This document shows, piece after piece, positions 11,538 through 20,527 of a stretch of 25,314 nucleotides of DNA. Positions within the stretch are counted from its first letter, which is position 1, and every line of letters begins with the position of its first letter. The notes under the pieces are model-generated. The model was not told where the DNA came from, did no database searches, and saw only the letters and a list, made by a program, of their open reading frames with translations. The stretch is from Botryllus schlosseri (Eukaryota > Chordata > Ascidiacea > Stolidobranchia > Styelidae), in the NCBI GenBank assembly GCA_000444245.1, contig ATSW01019848.1, positions 1 to 25,314 on the forward strand. Direction: 5' to 3'. The translations under genes and the position numbers were made by a program.

Positions 11538-11588
11538 TTTTTCTAGCTCCAGCAGATGAAACCTGAGAACTTGAATGGACAATATCAT
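11538..11588 (-). CDS. Meis: Meis coding exon 5 (51-base microexon, HR2 start)
   Basis: This exon encodes residues 160-176, [17 protein letters not shown], against [17 protein letters not shown] in vertebrate MEIS1: 15 of 17 identical and the same 51-base length. It lies between a CTTTTTGCAG acceptor and a GTAGGT donor, both in phase 0. The segment forms the first helical part of HR2, which together with HR1 contacts PBC partners. The next intron is only 62 bases, so exons 5 and 6 sit almost together, while the intron upstream is 4.4 kb. A long minus-strand open frame crosses this exon in another register and should not be taken as the protein here. Confidence 0.97.
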
Positions 11589-13657
11589 CTGCAAAAAGGG
11601 CGAGAAATAATACGATTTGTGTCATTCTGTTCTTTCTCAATATTAAGAAAAACCAGGGAGATATCAGACGTCCGGCACGGTTTACAGTAGCAATATAGTA
11701 CATTCAGTGTAGTAAGGAGGGTGCCCTGTCCACTAAGTAAGAAAAACATTAAATTAATCAGCCACAACAAGAACAAACAAGACTATAAAAATAGAATAAT
11801 AAGAAATATCCATTCATGTCTGTGAAAGTGGTAAGAGAAATCAATATGTTGGATACGGAATCTGGAAAACACATGCTGGCATTTATTACTTTTAGCCCAG
11901 CCATGTATACACGATGGTACCTTGCCTTGTCAAAAATGGATTGAATGGGCATAGTCAGGCCCAACACCCTAGTGAGAAGTTTATTCAACAAAGACGCGAC
12001 AAAATGTCATAAAATATAACAGAGATGGAACAAATTATAAGGCTCGAATGAGACCATCGATGGAGCTCAATTGGAAGTAATGTATCCCTACGTTATGCCA
12101 AAAATTCGGTCAGGGTCCGGAAGGAGTCGGCTGCTTTGAAAAAGTACATTTGGAATTATGACCCACCGTCCAGTATTTCAAATTGTTACTATTCTGAGAC
12201 AATAATATAGGAGTATTAATTATTTTTACTATTCTGCCACCATAAACACAATAATTAGTATTGTGGATAACATTTGCGAATAATTTAATAACACCAAGCG
12301 CCCAACTAAGAAATTACCATTATGTCCGAATTCTGAAGCAAAATCTTTGCAGTTCAGATTTGACTGCACGTATACAGCACAGTCGTATGAACAAATGAAG
12401 ATACGATTGTCGTTTCGTAGTGAAGCGAACGTATTCGCATATCGTGCTTTAGTTCAAATGTTGATTCCATTGGCATGGCCGGCCAAAAACGTCATACTTT
12501 GGCGAGAGTTAAAATGCGTCTCTCATTTTATCGACGGAAGTTGTGTTGTGATGAAAGCGACGGCTACTACGATGCCAAAACACAACGGTGACTCAACCCC
12601 AATTATCATCGGCAAAGCGCCCGGGAGTTTGAGTTGCACAGTTACGCCTTGTCGGTGGTCTCGGGCTACTCGTCCTTAAGACAAAGGATCGAATCTTATC
12701 CGCGACTATACCTAAAATAACGCCAGTATCGATGTAAATCTGTATACTCAAGAGGTATGCACGCGTTATGTTTCCAGTAAGCCGACGGTGTTTGTAGATA
12801 ATTGCCACGAATCAGTTGTTCTGAATCCCATGAACGTGTGTGATTAAAATAAATCATCTCCCCGCTATTTCAAGCTGATTGCTCAACCCCGAATTATTGT
12901 CAGCGTAGCCTCGCTCGATCATAATATCGCTTATCAATCTTATGCATAGCGTCACAGTTTTGGCAATCGGCGCTTCAAACGGCGCGATTCCGAGAACGAT
13001 TTTGACGTCAGTATTCGTTGTAGCTATGATATTGTTTGAAAACGACAATTCTCGAAAACTGGAGAATCGGGGCCTGGGCCCATGATAACTTACGAAGTCA
13101 TCGTACAGGCCCCGGTACAATATTTGTGCGCTGTACGAAACACCAGCGGAATAAATATCAATTTAAGGTTCGAGCTACGAAAATTGTGTTTCATTTGACG
13201 TTTAGCTGAACTATAATATCGCACCAATTGCGCCTTGTTATTAATGCCCGTCCACTACCTAGCTACGCCGGTAAATTATCTCATAGTATACCATACCGCA
13301 CGTTCCGACATGTACTTTGCCCGATTCCGTTGCCCGAACACCAGAGCATTCTCAATTACGAGCCAATACCCGTTAGCCGGTGGTGCCGGTGGAGATTTTA
13401 TCGGGCGAAATTACATTGGTATACAAAACATGGCATTATCGAATTGGTGACGGATAGCACTATAGTAATAAACAAACACTGCAAAGCACCAAATATATTT
13501 AGGCAATAGAAAAAATGCGTTTCTTATATAACGTTTCGAAGAAGGACTGAACAATACTGCCCTGAAGTTAACTTGTATTTGGAAGCATAATCATGGCACA
13601 CTCCGCATCTCAGTTGGTTATCGTACTCGAATATTTAGTTCAAGTGATTATTTAAAT

Positions 13658-14005
13658 CGGGGGTGTGCGTTTGTGCAACCTTTGTGACAAGAGGGCCAGA
13701 TATCAATAAAATTCCACGACTACACATTAAAATTATTAATGCTTGAAAGTGCAAACATTTGTTTACGTTATTGAATTGATTTTGTTTGAAATGTTAATAT
13801 AAAAAGTCACCATATGCATATCTTTGTCCCCTTTCTCGGCTCATTTAAGATTGGATTATACGAACCAGATTATAAGCTAAATTATACATATTTCGCGGAA
13901 CGGACAATTTTTGTCTGCGGGTCGCATTTGGCCTGTGCAAGTACGATAAACCTACTTGAGTACTCCGTAAATGCAGAAGTAGGCTAGTTCGTTAATGACC
14001 GCCTG
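13658..14005. mobile_element. Composite hAT remnants
   Basis: The left part, CGGGGGTGTGCG followed by GCAACCTTTGTGACAAGAGG and GCCAGAT, resembles hAT ends of the form CAGGGGTGTGCAACC...GAGGGCCAGAT. Near 13915, TGCGGGTCGCATTTGGCCTG resembles the GCGGGCCGCATGTGGCCCGC segment common inside that group. From 13935 the sequence changes to the GTAGAAGTA family and ends on the minus strand as CAGGCGGTCATTAACGAACT at 14005. This looks like one element interrupted or replaced by another. Confidence 0.42.
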
Positions 14006-14933
14006 CGATCTAAATCGTCCGCTAAAAGTTACGCAAAAATTTACCATTTCATACAGAATCACCGCCATACTGTCAATTGTAGTTAATAGTCCAATGGTCG
14101 CCCATAAATTCTCGGATTTATCATCGCGCACGCCACTTTGTCACCGGCTGTCAGTCAGCGTGATGAGTTATGCTTTCGCGCGTGATTCAGCATTAGTACT
14201 GTCGCGCGAATACAATCGTGAAAATTCTCACGGATGACAAATTGTAGCTAGACGATCCCGACATTAATTGGTTAATGATTGTGACAATTTCCCAACATCG
14301 TCGCAGACTGCGACGCACCGGGAACGTAAGAAAAAGTCCCGTATAAGCATAAAGTGATAGCGCACTCAGCGTCGGTTAATTCGTTTCAGGCTGTGCAAAT
14401 TGGTTGAAGGTTATAATGTCACGTCACGTTAAAACTAGCGACATCGCTTATGGTATAAATCCACCGTCACCAGCGTTGCGTATCAATCCCTAATACTAAA
14501 AATGAAATAAATCTCGGTACTGTACCTTACAAGTGACAACAACAGTGTTTTCAATAGTTGCGTTAAAAATATATTGTTCCTCATTAAGCCATTGCGGTCA
14601 AACGACACGGGCAAAATCAGTAGCACCATAACGTAGCTTTAAATTACGGCACAACGAACGTAATCACGTGACTGTGATCGTTTTTCTCGACTCATTTCTT
14701 GGGAAATGATTAGACATCCAGTATTTAAAACGACGAGGCAATGTCAACTGCTTAGTAATGGTACGATAACATCGTAGGCCCCGACCCAGTGTCAAATCCC
14801 TTTGTGGACACCGACATCCATTTCAAAGGCCATGAAAGCACACCTCACAGGCTAACACTGGACTAATTAACGAACTCTGGTAAGGTCAGGGATCGTTGAT
14901 GACCACATATGTGAGCTGCACGCGCCTTCTAAC

Positions 14934-15056
14934 CAGAGATGGAGATGGAGCCTGAACCAGGCCAGCTTCCGCCCGAAAACTATAATACATTGTCATTGAT
15001 CGGTGGAACCCGGTTCTGGTCCGAACCCTAAAAACCCGACCCAATTTACACCTCTA
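14934..15056. mobile_element. Short hAT-type MITE with near-matching target duplication
   Basis: The left end is CAGAGATGGAGATGG. The right end on the minus strand is TAGAGGTGTAAATTGGGTCG, and the first 16 positions agree at most sites. The flanking 8-mers are CTTCTAAC on the left and ACTCTAAC on the right, identical in the last six bases, as expected of an aged 8-base hAT target duplication. The 123-base interior is non-coding and carries GGTTCGGACC, CCGGGTT and GGGTCGGG style repeats. Confidence 0.55.
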
Positions 15057-15896
15057 ACTCTAACTATACAGTAGAGGTTTCCTGAACAGTGGCTTATAGG
15101 AATTAACATTCGTTTCGCAAGCGTGAAAAATACCATAAGCCAGATTCAAGACATTCCGACCACATTCGCCAACGGATCAGAGATACGCATCTGATATTGT
15201 CGCACAAATTCGCGCGATTACGCGGGTTATTTATGAGGACAGTGTTACATTTCCTTAATGAGATATCCGATCTGAAAATGATCTATCGATAACAAAGATA
15301 CGCATTTTACGCGAGTAAATGGCAGCAAAGCCTGTATAACGACACCGGTGTCGGTTAAAGGATAAAATTAGGATTTTACAGTATTCAACGGTGCGCTGCT
15401 AACGGCATGAAGAACCCACAGCCGGGGGTCAGGTGTATTGTTCTCGTGCGAATTTACAGTCGTCATGCTTACATCATGACATAATTGATGCCATCGGCGA
15501 TTCGACGAGGTTACTTCAAAGCGATTGGGTGGTTTTTATCCATCTTTGATCGGTGGTTTTATTTAAAATCGATATTATTCGCCTAATTTCCAATGCAGTA
15601 GCGCGACCAGTCATCGGGATTGCCGTCAAAAATCGAGCTTACCGACCGAGCCATGATTAACATACGAAAAACTTCTGATATACTTGATAACAAGATAGGC
15701 TTCATGCATAAACAGACGTAATCAAGGTGAGTACCATCTCTCCACATATGCAAAACATTTACAAAGAGTCGCATATTGTATCCGTACCGGTACTTCAACT
15801 TAAAAGTCCTAGGCAAGGGTATACATAGAGTTAAGGCGAAGAGTAGATGCGTAATATCAAGGTTTCATTCAAGCAGACAGCTTTGTAGGAACTACA

Positions 15897-15960
15897 CAGA
15901 GGTGATCAACGTGGTACTCAATTAGAAGTAGAAGTAAAAATAGCATCCTAAATTTCTAGT
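15897..15960 (+). mobile_element. Solitary hAT-type MITE end, copy G
   Basis: CAGAGGTGATCAACGTGGTA begins like copy C (CAGAGGTGATCAAAGC) and is followed by ACTCAATTAGAAGTAGAAGT. It lies 73 bases from exon 4 on its donor side. No right end was found before exon 4, so this is probably a truncated copy. Confidence 0.45.
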
Positions 15961-16032
15961 TAAGTATGCATCGCACACAAAATTATATGCAGTATAGCAC
16001 AACGGGACGGATGAAGATGAACAGAATCTTAC

Positions 16033-16089
16033 CAACTTATCAACTTCGTCATTCGGATCTAGCGATATCAGTCTTTTCTCTGTTTCAAG
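16033..16089 (-). CDS. Meis: Meis coding exon 4 (divergent HR1-HR2 linker)
   Basis: This is a 57-base, 19-codon exon (residues 141-159) reading LETEKRLISLDPNDEVDKL. It lies between the acceptor TTTCATTTCAG and the donor GTAAGATT, both in phase 0. The matching vertebrate exon is 51 bases and encodes IRAEKPLFSSNPELDNL. The shared features are EK near the start, a DP or NP pair, an acidic residue, then D-x-L at the end. Differences are two extra codons after the DP and loss of the usual Pro after EK (Arg here). It is the least conserved of the six exons, yet its order, phases and flanking splice sites fit, and without it exons 3 and 5 would join with the linker missing. A plus-strand open frame overlaps it and is taken as chance. 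Confidence 0.9.
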
Positions 16090-17350
16090 CTGAAATGAAA
16101 ATAGGTGGATCAGAATTACGCGGGGAAATACAGCAAAATGCACCCTCTGTCGCGTTTCAAAGTTGCTTTCAACAGCGCATCATTCGACACGGCTTAATCG
16201 AATGGCACTACACGCATGTTTCACATAATTCCGCACCCGACACAGTTTAATTCAATAGGGAGTAGGGATAGTAGCGGATCACGATTTTCTCGCGTTCACA
16301 TAATCTCCACCGTACCCGTATCGGACACGATTTCGAAGTGTAACGAATCAAGATATTTTAAAGTAACGTATCCAGGCCGTCTCTACTCAGCAACTTACGA
16401 GATGAGCTAATGCAATCCGAATTACAAGGATTGTAAATTGTAATGCCATGTGCCGACTACACCTCGCGTCACATTAGCTTGGTCGCAACGGGATAACTAG
16501 ACTTGATTTTACGGCACGTTCTGCAATTTGCCGGAGGTGAAGTAAGATTGGGTGGTGGCGAATATAGAACGTCTCTCGTCGCGGTGACCTTCGCTTCACC
16601 CTTCGTCATAGTTAGCAGAGTGGAATCGCTTTCCGTATTAGTGACACAATAAAATGGAGCGAAGCGATCCTTGCAGCTGGGATTAAGTTAAGAGATTAAC
16701 GACCCGGCTACAATTATCGTCAGTTAGTAATGCTACAGCAAGGCAGTTGGAAATTTAATGAATCGCGGGTGATTAACGTACAGCGGCCGCGAATGCGATT
16801 CCGTAATTGACATTTGTCAATGTCATTGTGTCAAAGGGCGCTTGTACAAAGACTAGTAATGAACAGGATATTATCCGCCCACGACATGACAAGCGATATC
16901 GCATTTATATTTGCCTGCTAACACAATATGCACTTGTCCAAAATGGCGATTAACACTCGGTCGCGAGAGCTATAATACCCAAATGTCAAGCAGTACTTTG
17001 AAGGCAGAATAAATAATCTACACTCTGGGGTTCAATTGAGCTCCTAAATCGCATGATTACAAATATACCAGGTTGACCAAAAATACCGAATTATATATAC
17101 ATATGTATAGCTCAATCCCATCTCCTCCATGCAGGTCAAAACCATAGTTCACACTATAAAATTGTATCTATGCCTTTCGTTCACTATAGCAGAGCAAATT
17201 ATCAAAGACTTGACTGATATTTTAGGAGAGCGCACCACTATCACGGACTCAAATTCCACTGAACATATCTGTAATGATCGCGTTACTCCCGCGAGCGATA
17301 TTTAACGTCACCCACCCCCAAAAAGTCGATTATAGGTCGGTCCCAGCATC

Positions 17351-17634
17351 CCGGCATAAATTGGACACAGATACTAGTCATAAAAATCAAAATTAAAAGC
17401 CCAGACAACAGCAAATGAGTATGTCATATTTTCCAACATTGTTGAATTATGCACAGGAAAGTGTCAGTGATATGGCATGGATATGTCCCACCAAAATAGT
17501 TTAGAGAAATTCTGGTATAGACACTTTCCTGTGCATAATTCAACAATGTTGGAAAATATGACATACTCATTTGCTGTTGTCTGGGCTTTTAATTTTGATT
17601 TTTATGACTAGTATCTGTGTCCAATTTATGCCGG
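17351..17634. repeat. Perfect 115-base inverted repeat with 54-base spacer
   Basis: The left arm (17351-17465) and right arm (17520-17634) are exact reverse complements over all 115 bases when compared by eye. They begin CCGGCATAAATTGGACAC and end with its complement. The spacer is 17466-17519. A transcript of either strand could fold into a long uninterrupted hairpin. In the Meis pre-mRNA it begins 74 bases after the exon 3 donor. It has no hAT-like terminus and no obvious target duplication. It could be a recent fold-back insertion, an inverted duplication made by template switching, a source of small RNAs, or an assembly or cloning artefact. Confidence 0.95.
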
Positions 17635-17651
17635 TGATATGATATCACCGG
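17631..17651. repeat. 21-base palindrome at the edge of the inverted repeat
   Basis: CCGGTGATAT-G-ATATCACCGG is a perfect palindrome around one central base. It shares its first four bases, CCGG, with the outer end of the right arm of the 115-base repeat. A further GGTGAT follows directly. Confidence 0.9.
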
Positions 17652-17707
17652 TGATCAACTTTCTGATGAGCAGGAGTCTCTACGGCGAACGATAATTGAA
17701 AACTCAC

Positions 17708-17849
17708 TTGCTTAGCGAAGTGGGCGATATCATCGTTGAACGAATCAGATGAGCAGACATCGGTATTGGAGAATTCGGAGTCGTAGGGCGTGCACGTCGC
17801 TAGTTCGCATTTTTCAAAAACAGTTGCTAGTAGAGGATATAATGGATGC
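17708..17849 (-). CDS. Meis: Meis coding exon 3 (HR1, PBC-interaction domain)
   Basis: This exon has 142 bases: one base completes Thr93, then 47 codons follow (residues 94-140), the same number as in MEIS1 exon 3. It contains [20 protein letters not shown], the HR1 core, where MEIS1 has [20 protein letters not shown], and it ends [18 protein letters not shown], close to the MEIS1 DVCSSESFNEDIAVFAKQ. In known Meis proteins HR1 is part of the surface that binds Pbx/Extradenticle and helps bring the complex into the nucleus. The segment between, PYDSEFSNT, is variable across the family. The acceptor is TGCATTTCCAG and the donor is CAA|GTGAGT. There is no methionine in this frame, so simple ORF searches miss the exon. 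A long perfect inverted repeat begins about 70 bases beyond its donor. Confidence 0.97.
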
Positions 17850-18834
17850 CTGGAAATGCAACCATTATAAAACTACTGCCCGAGTTGACATGCGTGAGAT
17901 ATAACGACCATCATAGCGCGTGGGACGTACAGTCAAATGTTAATCATGGAAGGTATAACAATCGAAAGAAATGGAAAAACCGCAACAGTTTAATGAAACG
18001 ACACCTAAGTAGCATATAATCGAGGATGTAATTTATTATTTTCTGTAAACATCCACCAACTAGGCACCAAAGGGGGATTGTTACCTACAATCGCTACTTG
18101 TCCCATTTAACCAGGGTAATAATAATCACTTAATGAATGGTAATCCGGGTGATAAGACGACCAACATCCGTTCATTTTTGTGGCGCACCATCGTTCCATT
18201 ATACAAAACAGCCGAACAGCAAGCTGACAAGGGTCAGTGTCCGAAAATCGACAACTATCACACTTATCCGACAAGAAAAAGAAACAAAATGCAAATCAAA
18301 ACATATATTCTGGTCCCAAACACGGATAGCTTTAACCGAAAAATTGGGTTGTAGTATGTTACGAGAAAACAATTCAACTTGAAGGGGGCATTTCACCTGA
18401 TTTCTGGTGTAGTGAACGGTTTATTCATACAGGTAGCATACAAATTATTAACTAAAAGTAAGTCATTACTCGTTACTCCACATTAAAATAGGAAGTTTAC
18501 TTGCTAGCAGCGAAACTATTTATATTGACAGTGATTGTGATCTAAGTAGTAGTTCTGCATTCAAATTTGGAACATTACGGAATGACGGCTGTAACTGATT
18601 ATAATAATACAATTTTCAATGTCATTTAATAAAACTTTAAACTATTATACTACTGTCAATTCAAACGAAATTTGTTTCCAGAACTGTCGCGTTCTGACTA
18701 TTATTCTGCATGCGTCGAAAATTTGGCGTGGCGAAAAATGAGGATTAACGATGCCCCGATCCATGTACATTGTACACTGTACACTCTACAGCGTACAGTC
18801 CTTTCAGATATATGTTATTAAGCACGTCACTCAC
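17850..18834 (-). other. Meis intron 2, 985 bases
   Basis: This is a phase-2 GT-AG intron (GTGAGT to TTTCCAG). Plus- and minus-strand open frames at 18133-18396 are short and show no known domain. A GTACA-rich run at 18763-18798 lies shortly after the exon 2 donor. Confidence 0.93.
18763..18798. repeat. GTACA-rich short repeat beside exon 2
   Basis: The run TGTACATTGTACACTGTAC and the following GCGTACAG give four GTAC words in 36 bases. It lies 37-72 bases into intron 2. It may be a chance low-complexity patch or an intronic splicing signal. Confidence 0.4.
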
Positions 18835-19100
18835 GTATATATACTATCTTTATCTCTTTTCAAAACTATTTGGTCTGCTTCGCTCATTCTGTCATCGCCC
18901 ACCGATCCACCTGTGCTTTGTGTATTGTGAATAGGACGTGACTGGGTGTCGGACGAAAAATGCGTCAATGGTGGACCGTGATTTAGATGAGAAACCGGCG
19001 GCATTGAACGATTCAAATCGCCGCCATAAATTCCAGCGGTCCCCGAAGTGCTTCCGTTTATATCAGACATCCCACTGTAATGTCCCATCGGGTCGTCGTA
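18835..19100 (-). CDS. Meis: Meis coding exon 2 (N-terminal leader and start of HR1)
   Basis: This exon encodes residues 5-92 plus two bases of codon 93. It starts after the acceptor TTTCATTTCAG with YDDPMGHYSGM, matching the YDDLPHYGGM start of MEIS1 exon 2. RSMPPVSHLNHGPPL follows (MEIS1: RSMQPVHHLNHGPPL). The middle is a low-conservation stretch rich in Ser, Thr, Gly and Asp, about a dozen residues longer than in MEIS1. The exon ends KRDKDSIY, the entry to HR1, where MEIS1 has KRDKDAIY. The donor is GTGAGT, and the split codon AC+G gives Thr where MEIS1 has a split Gly codon, so intron phase 2 is conserved. The YDD and HLNHGPPL blocks are Meis hallmarks absent from Pknox. An open frame runs upstream of the acceptor, but the family match sets the boundary. 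Confidence 0.96.
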
Positions 19101-20470
19101 CTGAAATGAAACGAGCATTATACAGCTGGACATAATGGAAAGCGTTCAATAGTTTGGTTATGAATTATCAACCTAATATCAAGTGCGGATTCTGCGCGGT
19201 TACGTATTGTCATCGTGAAGTTCAAAATGGCGATTACAGCAACATTGTATCACTTGCTATGGCGCATAGGAAGTACGAATTATAAACAACATTCATCTAT
19301 ACTGCGACGCATGCAATCATTAATTGCTGAAAGGCGAACTTACACAAACTGTAGCAGCCATCCACGATTTGCCGAATGTATACTAATCTATATTCTATCC
19401 GGCGGGTAATCGCAGATTTTTAACGGTTATTCACTCTCCCGCTTTCACCACTCGCCAATAGTCCTCATTAGAAGAATTTCGAGCAATAAGTGTCGACGGC
19501 AAACTTGCACTGACAATCCGCAAGCGCTTATTCGTTTAATTAGACATGCGGCGATACCTCGGAACGTTGAAAACCCTGCACGTTTCCGAGTCCTTCACAC
19601 TCTACAACTACAAGCTGCAAAAGTATCCTTGCATTAGCACGGATGTGTTACAATAAGCCTCGACTGTTATGATCGCGGTGTGGAGGCCGAGAATGACTCC
19701 ATTTTAATCCAACTCTTGCACATTGCTAAGCGACGTCTGTCCTCGATTGACAACATCGGCGCTATTCTCTTTTTTTCTACGGACGGTAATATTTTATCCT
19801 TTTCTCGGAGCGTAGAGCTCGCTTTCCTGCGTACAGTTTCAATTCTCGCGACGAGAGCATAAAAAATCGCAATATTCGCTTGAATAACACTGCGTACTAT
19901 CACTATCGCTTTATTTTCACGCATCGATTACGGTGCCGTCAGTGGCGCCGAAGCAGCGCGAGCTTTCGCTCTCCTGAACGATACTATATTTCCGCGTCTT
20001 CGCGGTGGTCAAAGTCTTTCTGCTACCACAATCCGCCGGAATAATCATAGCGTCAACGCAATTAATGCCATCGTCCAACTAGGGCCGTCTGGTGTCAACG
20101 GCTCTGAGTAAGAATAGAGGAATAATAATCTTCGGCAAACAACAGGCCAAATCAATTGTGGCAGGTGTCAGTGTTTGGGTTGTGCGAGCCTTTAGAATCT
20201 GCGAACAGAGGAAGACCCTAATTCTATTGGTATAGCGCTAGCAATTGTATTGTCTTAGATATGCTCCTCTCAATCGCTGCATAATTGATTGATGATTCTG
20301 CATGATTTCGCAGCTCGGCGGTGACTGACGACCCATCACCTAAGCGCCTTGCGGCGAGGACTCATAACCAATATACTTTTACGAAAACCACTTGCAAATT
20401 TCGACGAAGTCACTTTCAATAATGTTATAGTAAATATCAATCGCCTGAATATTGTCAACGACCAGCTTAC
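19101..20470 (-). other. Meis intron 1, 1,370 bases
   Basis: This is a phase-0 intron from GTAAGC to TTTCATTTCAG. It contains a Pbx-Hox-type site at 20286-20295 and a patch of higher CpG content around 19920-20060. Open frames at 19215-19409 and 19667-19924 have no recognisable content. Confidence 0.75.
20286..20295 (+). promoter_or_regulatory. Candidate Pbx-Hox composite site
   Basis: TGATTGATGA fits the PBC-Hox bipartite consensus TGATTNAT(G/T)(G/A). It lies in intron 1 about 185 bases downstream of the start codon. Meis genes are known to work with, and be regulated by, PBC and Hox proteins, which makes the site plausible. A single match of this length can arise by chance. Confidence 0.3.
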
Positions 20471-20482
20471 CTTACTAGCCAT
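20471..20482 (-). CDS. Meis: Meis coding exon 1 (start codon, MASK)
   Basis: This 12-base coding exon encodes Met-Ala-Ser-Lys and is followed at once by the splice donor GTAAGC. Vertebrate MEIS1 begins Met-Ala-Gln-Arg and its first coding exon also stops after four codons in phase 0, just before the YDD sequence that opens exon 2, so length, phase and residues agree. The ATG has G at +4 but T at -3, so the initiation context is only moderate. The 5' UTR lies at higher coordinates and its extent cannot be read from sequence. Because the exon is so short, the call depends on the fit with exon 2 1,370 bases downstream. An unseen alternative first exon is possible. Confidence 0.75.
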
Positions 20483-20519
20483 GCAAAAGATTGCTTGTAC
20501 GTAGCTCCTGTTTTTGTCG

Positions 20520-20527
20520 ATTTATAT
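20520..20527 (-). promoter_or_regulatory. Possible TATA-like element
   Basis: On the minus strand ATATAAAT sits 37 bases upstream of the proposed Meis ATG. If it were a TATA box, the 5' UTR would be very short. Meis genes usually have long 5' UTRs, and a second AT-rich run containing TATATAA lies at 20616-20622, so this is weak. Confidence 0.18.

Larger units (their letters stand above)
11589..16032 (-). other. Meis intron 4, 4,444 bases
   Basis: This is bounded by GTAAGA at exon 4 and TTTGCAG at exon 5. It contains hAT remnants at 13658-14005, 14934-15056 and 15897-15960. In 11590-13650, 14010-14930 and 15060-15890 I see no exon, RNA gene or repeat I can defend. Open frames of 70-110 codons occur on both strands (for example 12347-12679 plus, 12854-13120 minus), with no recognisable domain and no support from splice sites. 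Confidence 0.8.
16090..17707 (-). other. Meis intron 3, 1,618 bases
   Basis: This is bounded by GTGAGT at exon 3 and TTTCATTTCAG at exon 4. Its main feature is the perfect inverted repeat at 17351-17634. From 16100 to 17340 I see no other repeat or exon; plus-strand open frames there are short. Confidence 0.9.
1..20482 (-). other. Meis: Meis-family homeobox gene, 5' portion (partial)
   Basis: This is the span of the gene from its proposed start codon to the left edge of the window. Meis proteins are nuclear TALE-homeodomain cofactors that pair with PBC proteins (Pbx, Extradenticle) and Hox proteins on DNA. Six exons join in frame to 224 codons. Intron phases are 0, 2, 0, 0, 0, 0 and all introns are GT-AG. 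The visible protein covers the leader, HR1 and HR2. I looked on the minus strand left of 11332 for homeodomain signatures such as the WFINARRR helix and the HPYPSEEQ segment and found none, so the homeobox exons are probably outside the window. The motifs [13 protein letters not shown] and LKGKMP separate it from the related Pknox/Prep family. The family call is firm; orthology and species are inferred. Confidence 0.93.

Noticed and set aside
11590-11703. N-terminal part of a long minus-strand open frame that runs into Meis exon 6
   Set aside because: The real reading enters exon 6 at 11475 after a splice acceptor. The upstream part of this frame is intron 4, exon 5 in the wrong register, and intron 5.
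12347-12679. 110-codon plus-strand open frame in intron 4
   Set aside because: No recognisable domain, lies inside an intron of an opposite-strand gene, and overlaps no repeat or splice pattern. This length is expected by chance in a window of this size.
14934-15120. LFRKPLLY-like minus-strand frame near 15090 as the Meis linker exon
   Set aside because: It hits a stop almost at once and has no acceptor or donor; the exon at 16033-16089 fits far better.
15897-16149. A full-length MITE from CAGAGGTG at 15897 to CACCCTCTG at 16149
   Set aside because: The interval would include Meis exon 4 with its splice sites, and the flanking octamers do not match. Only the left end is kept as a solitary fragment.
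15966-16250. 94-codon plus-strand open frame
   Set aside because: It is antisense to Meis exon 4, and its sequence has no family resemblance.
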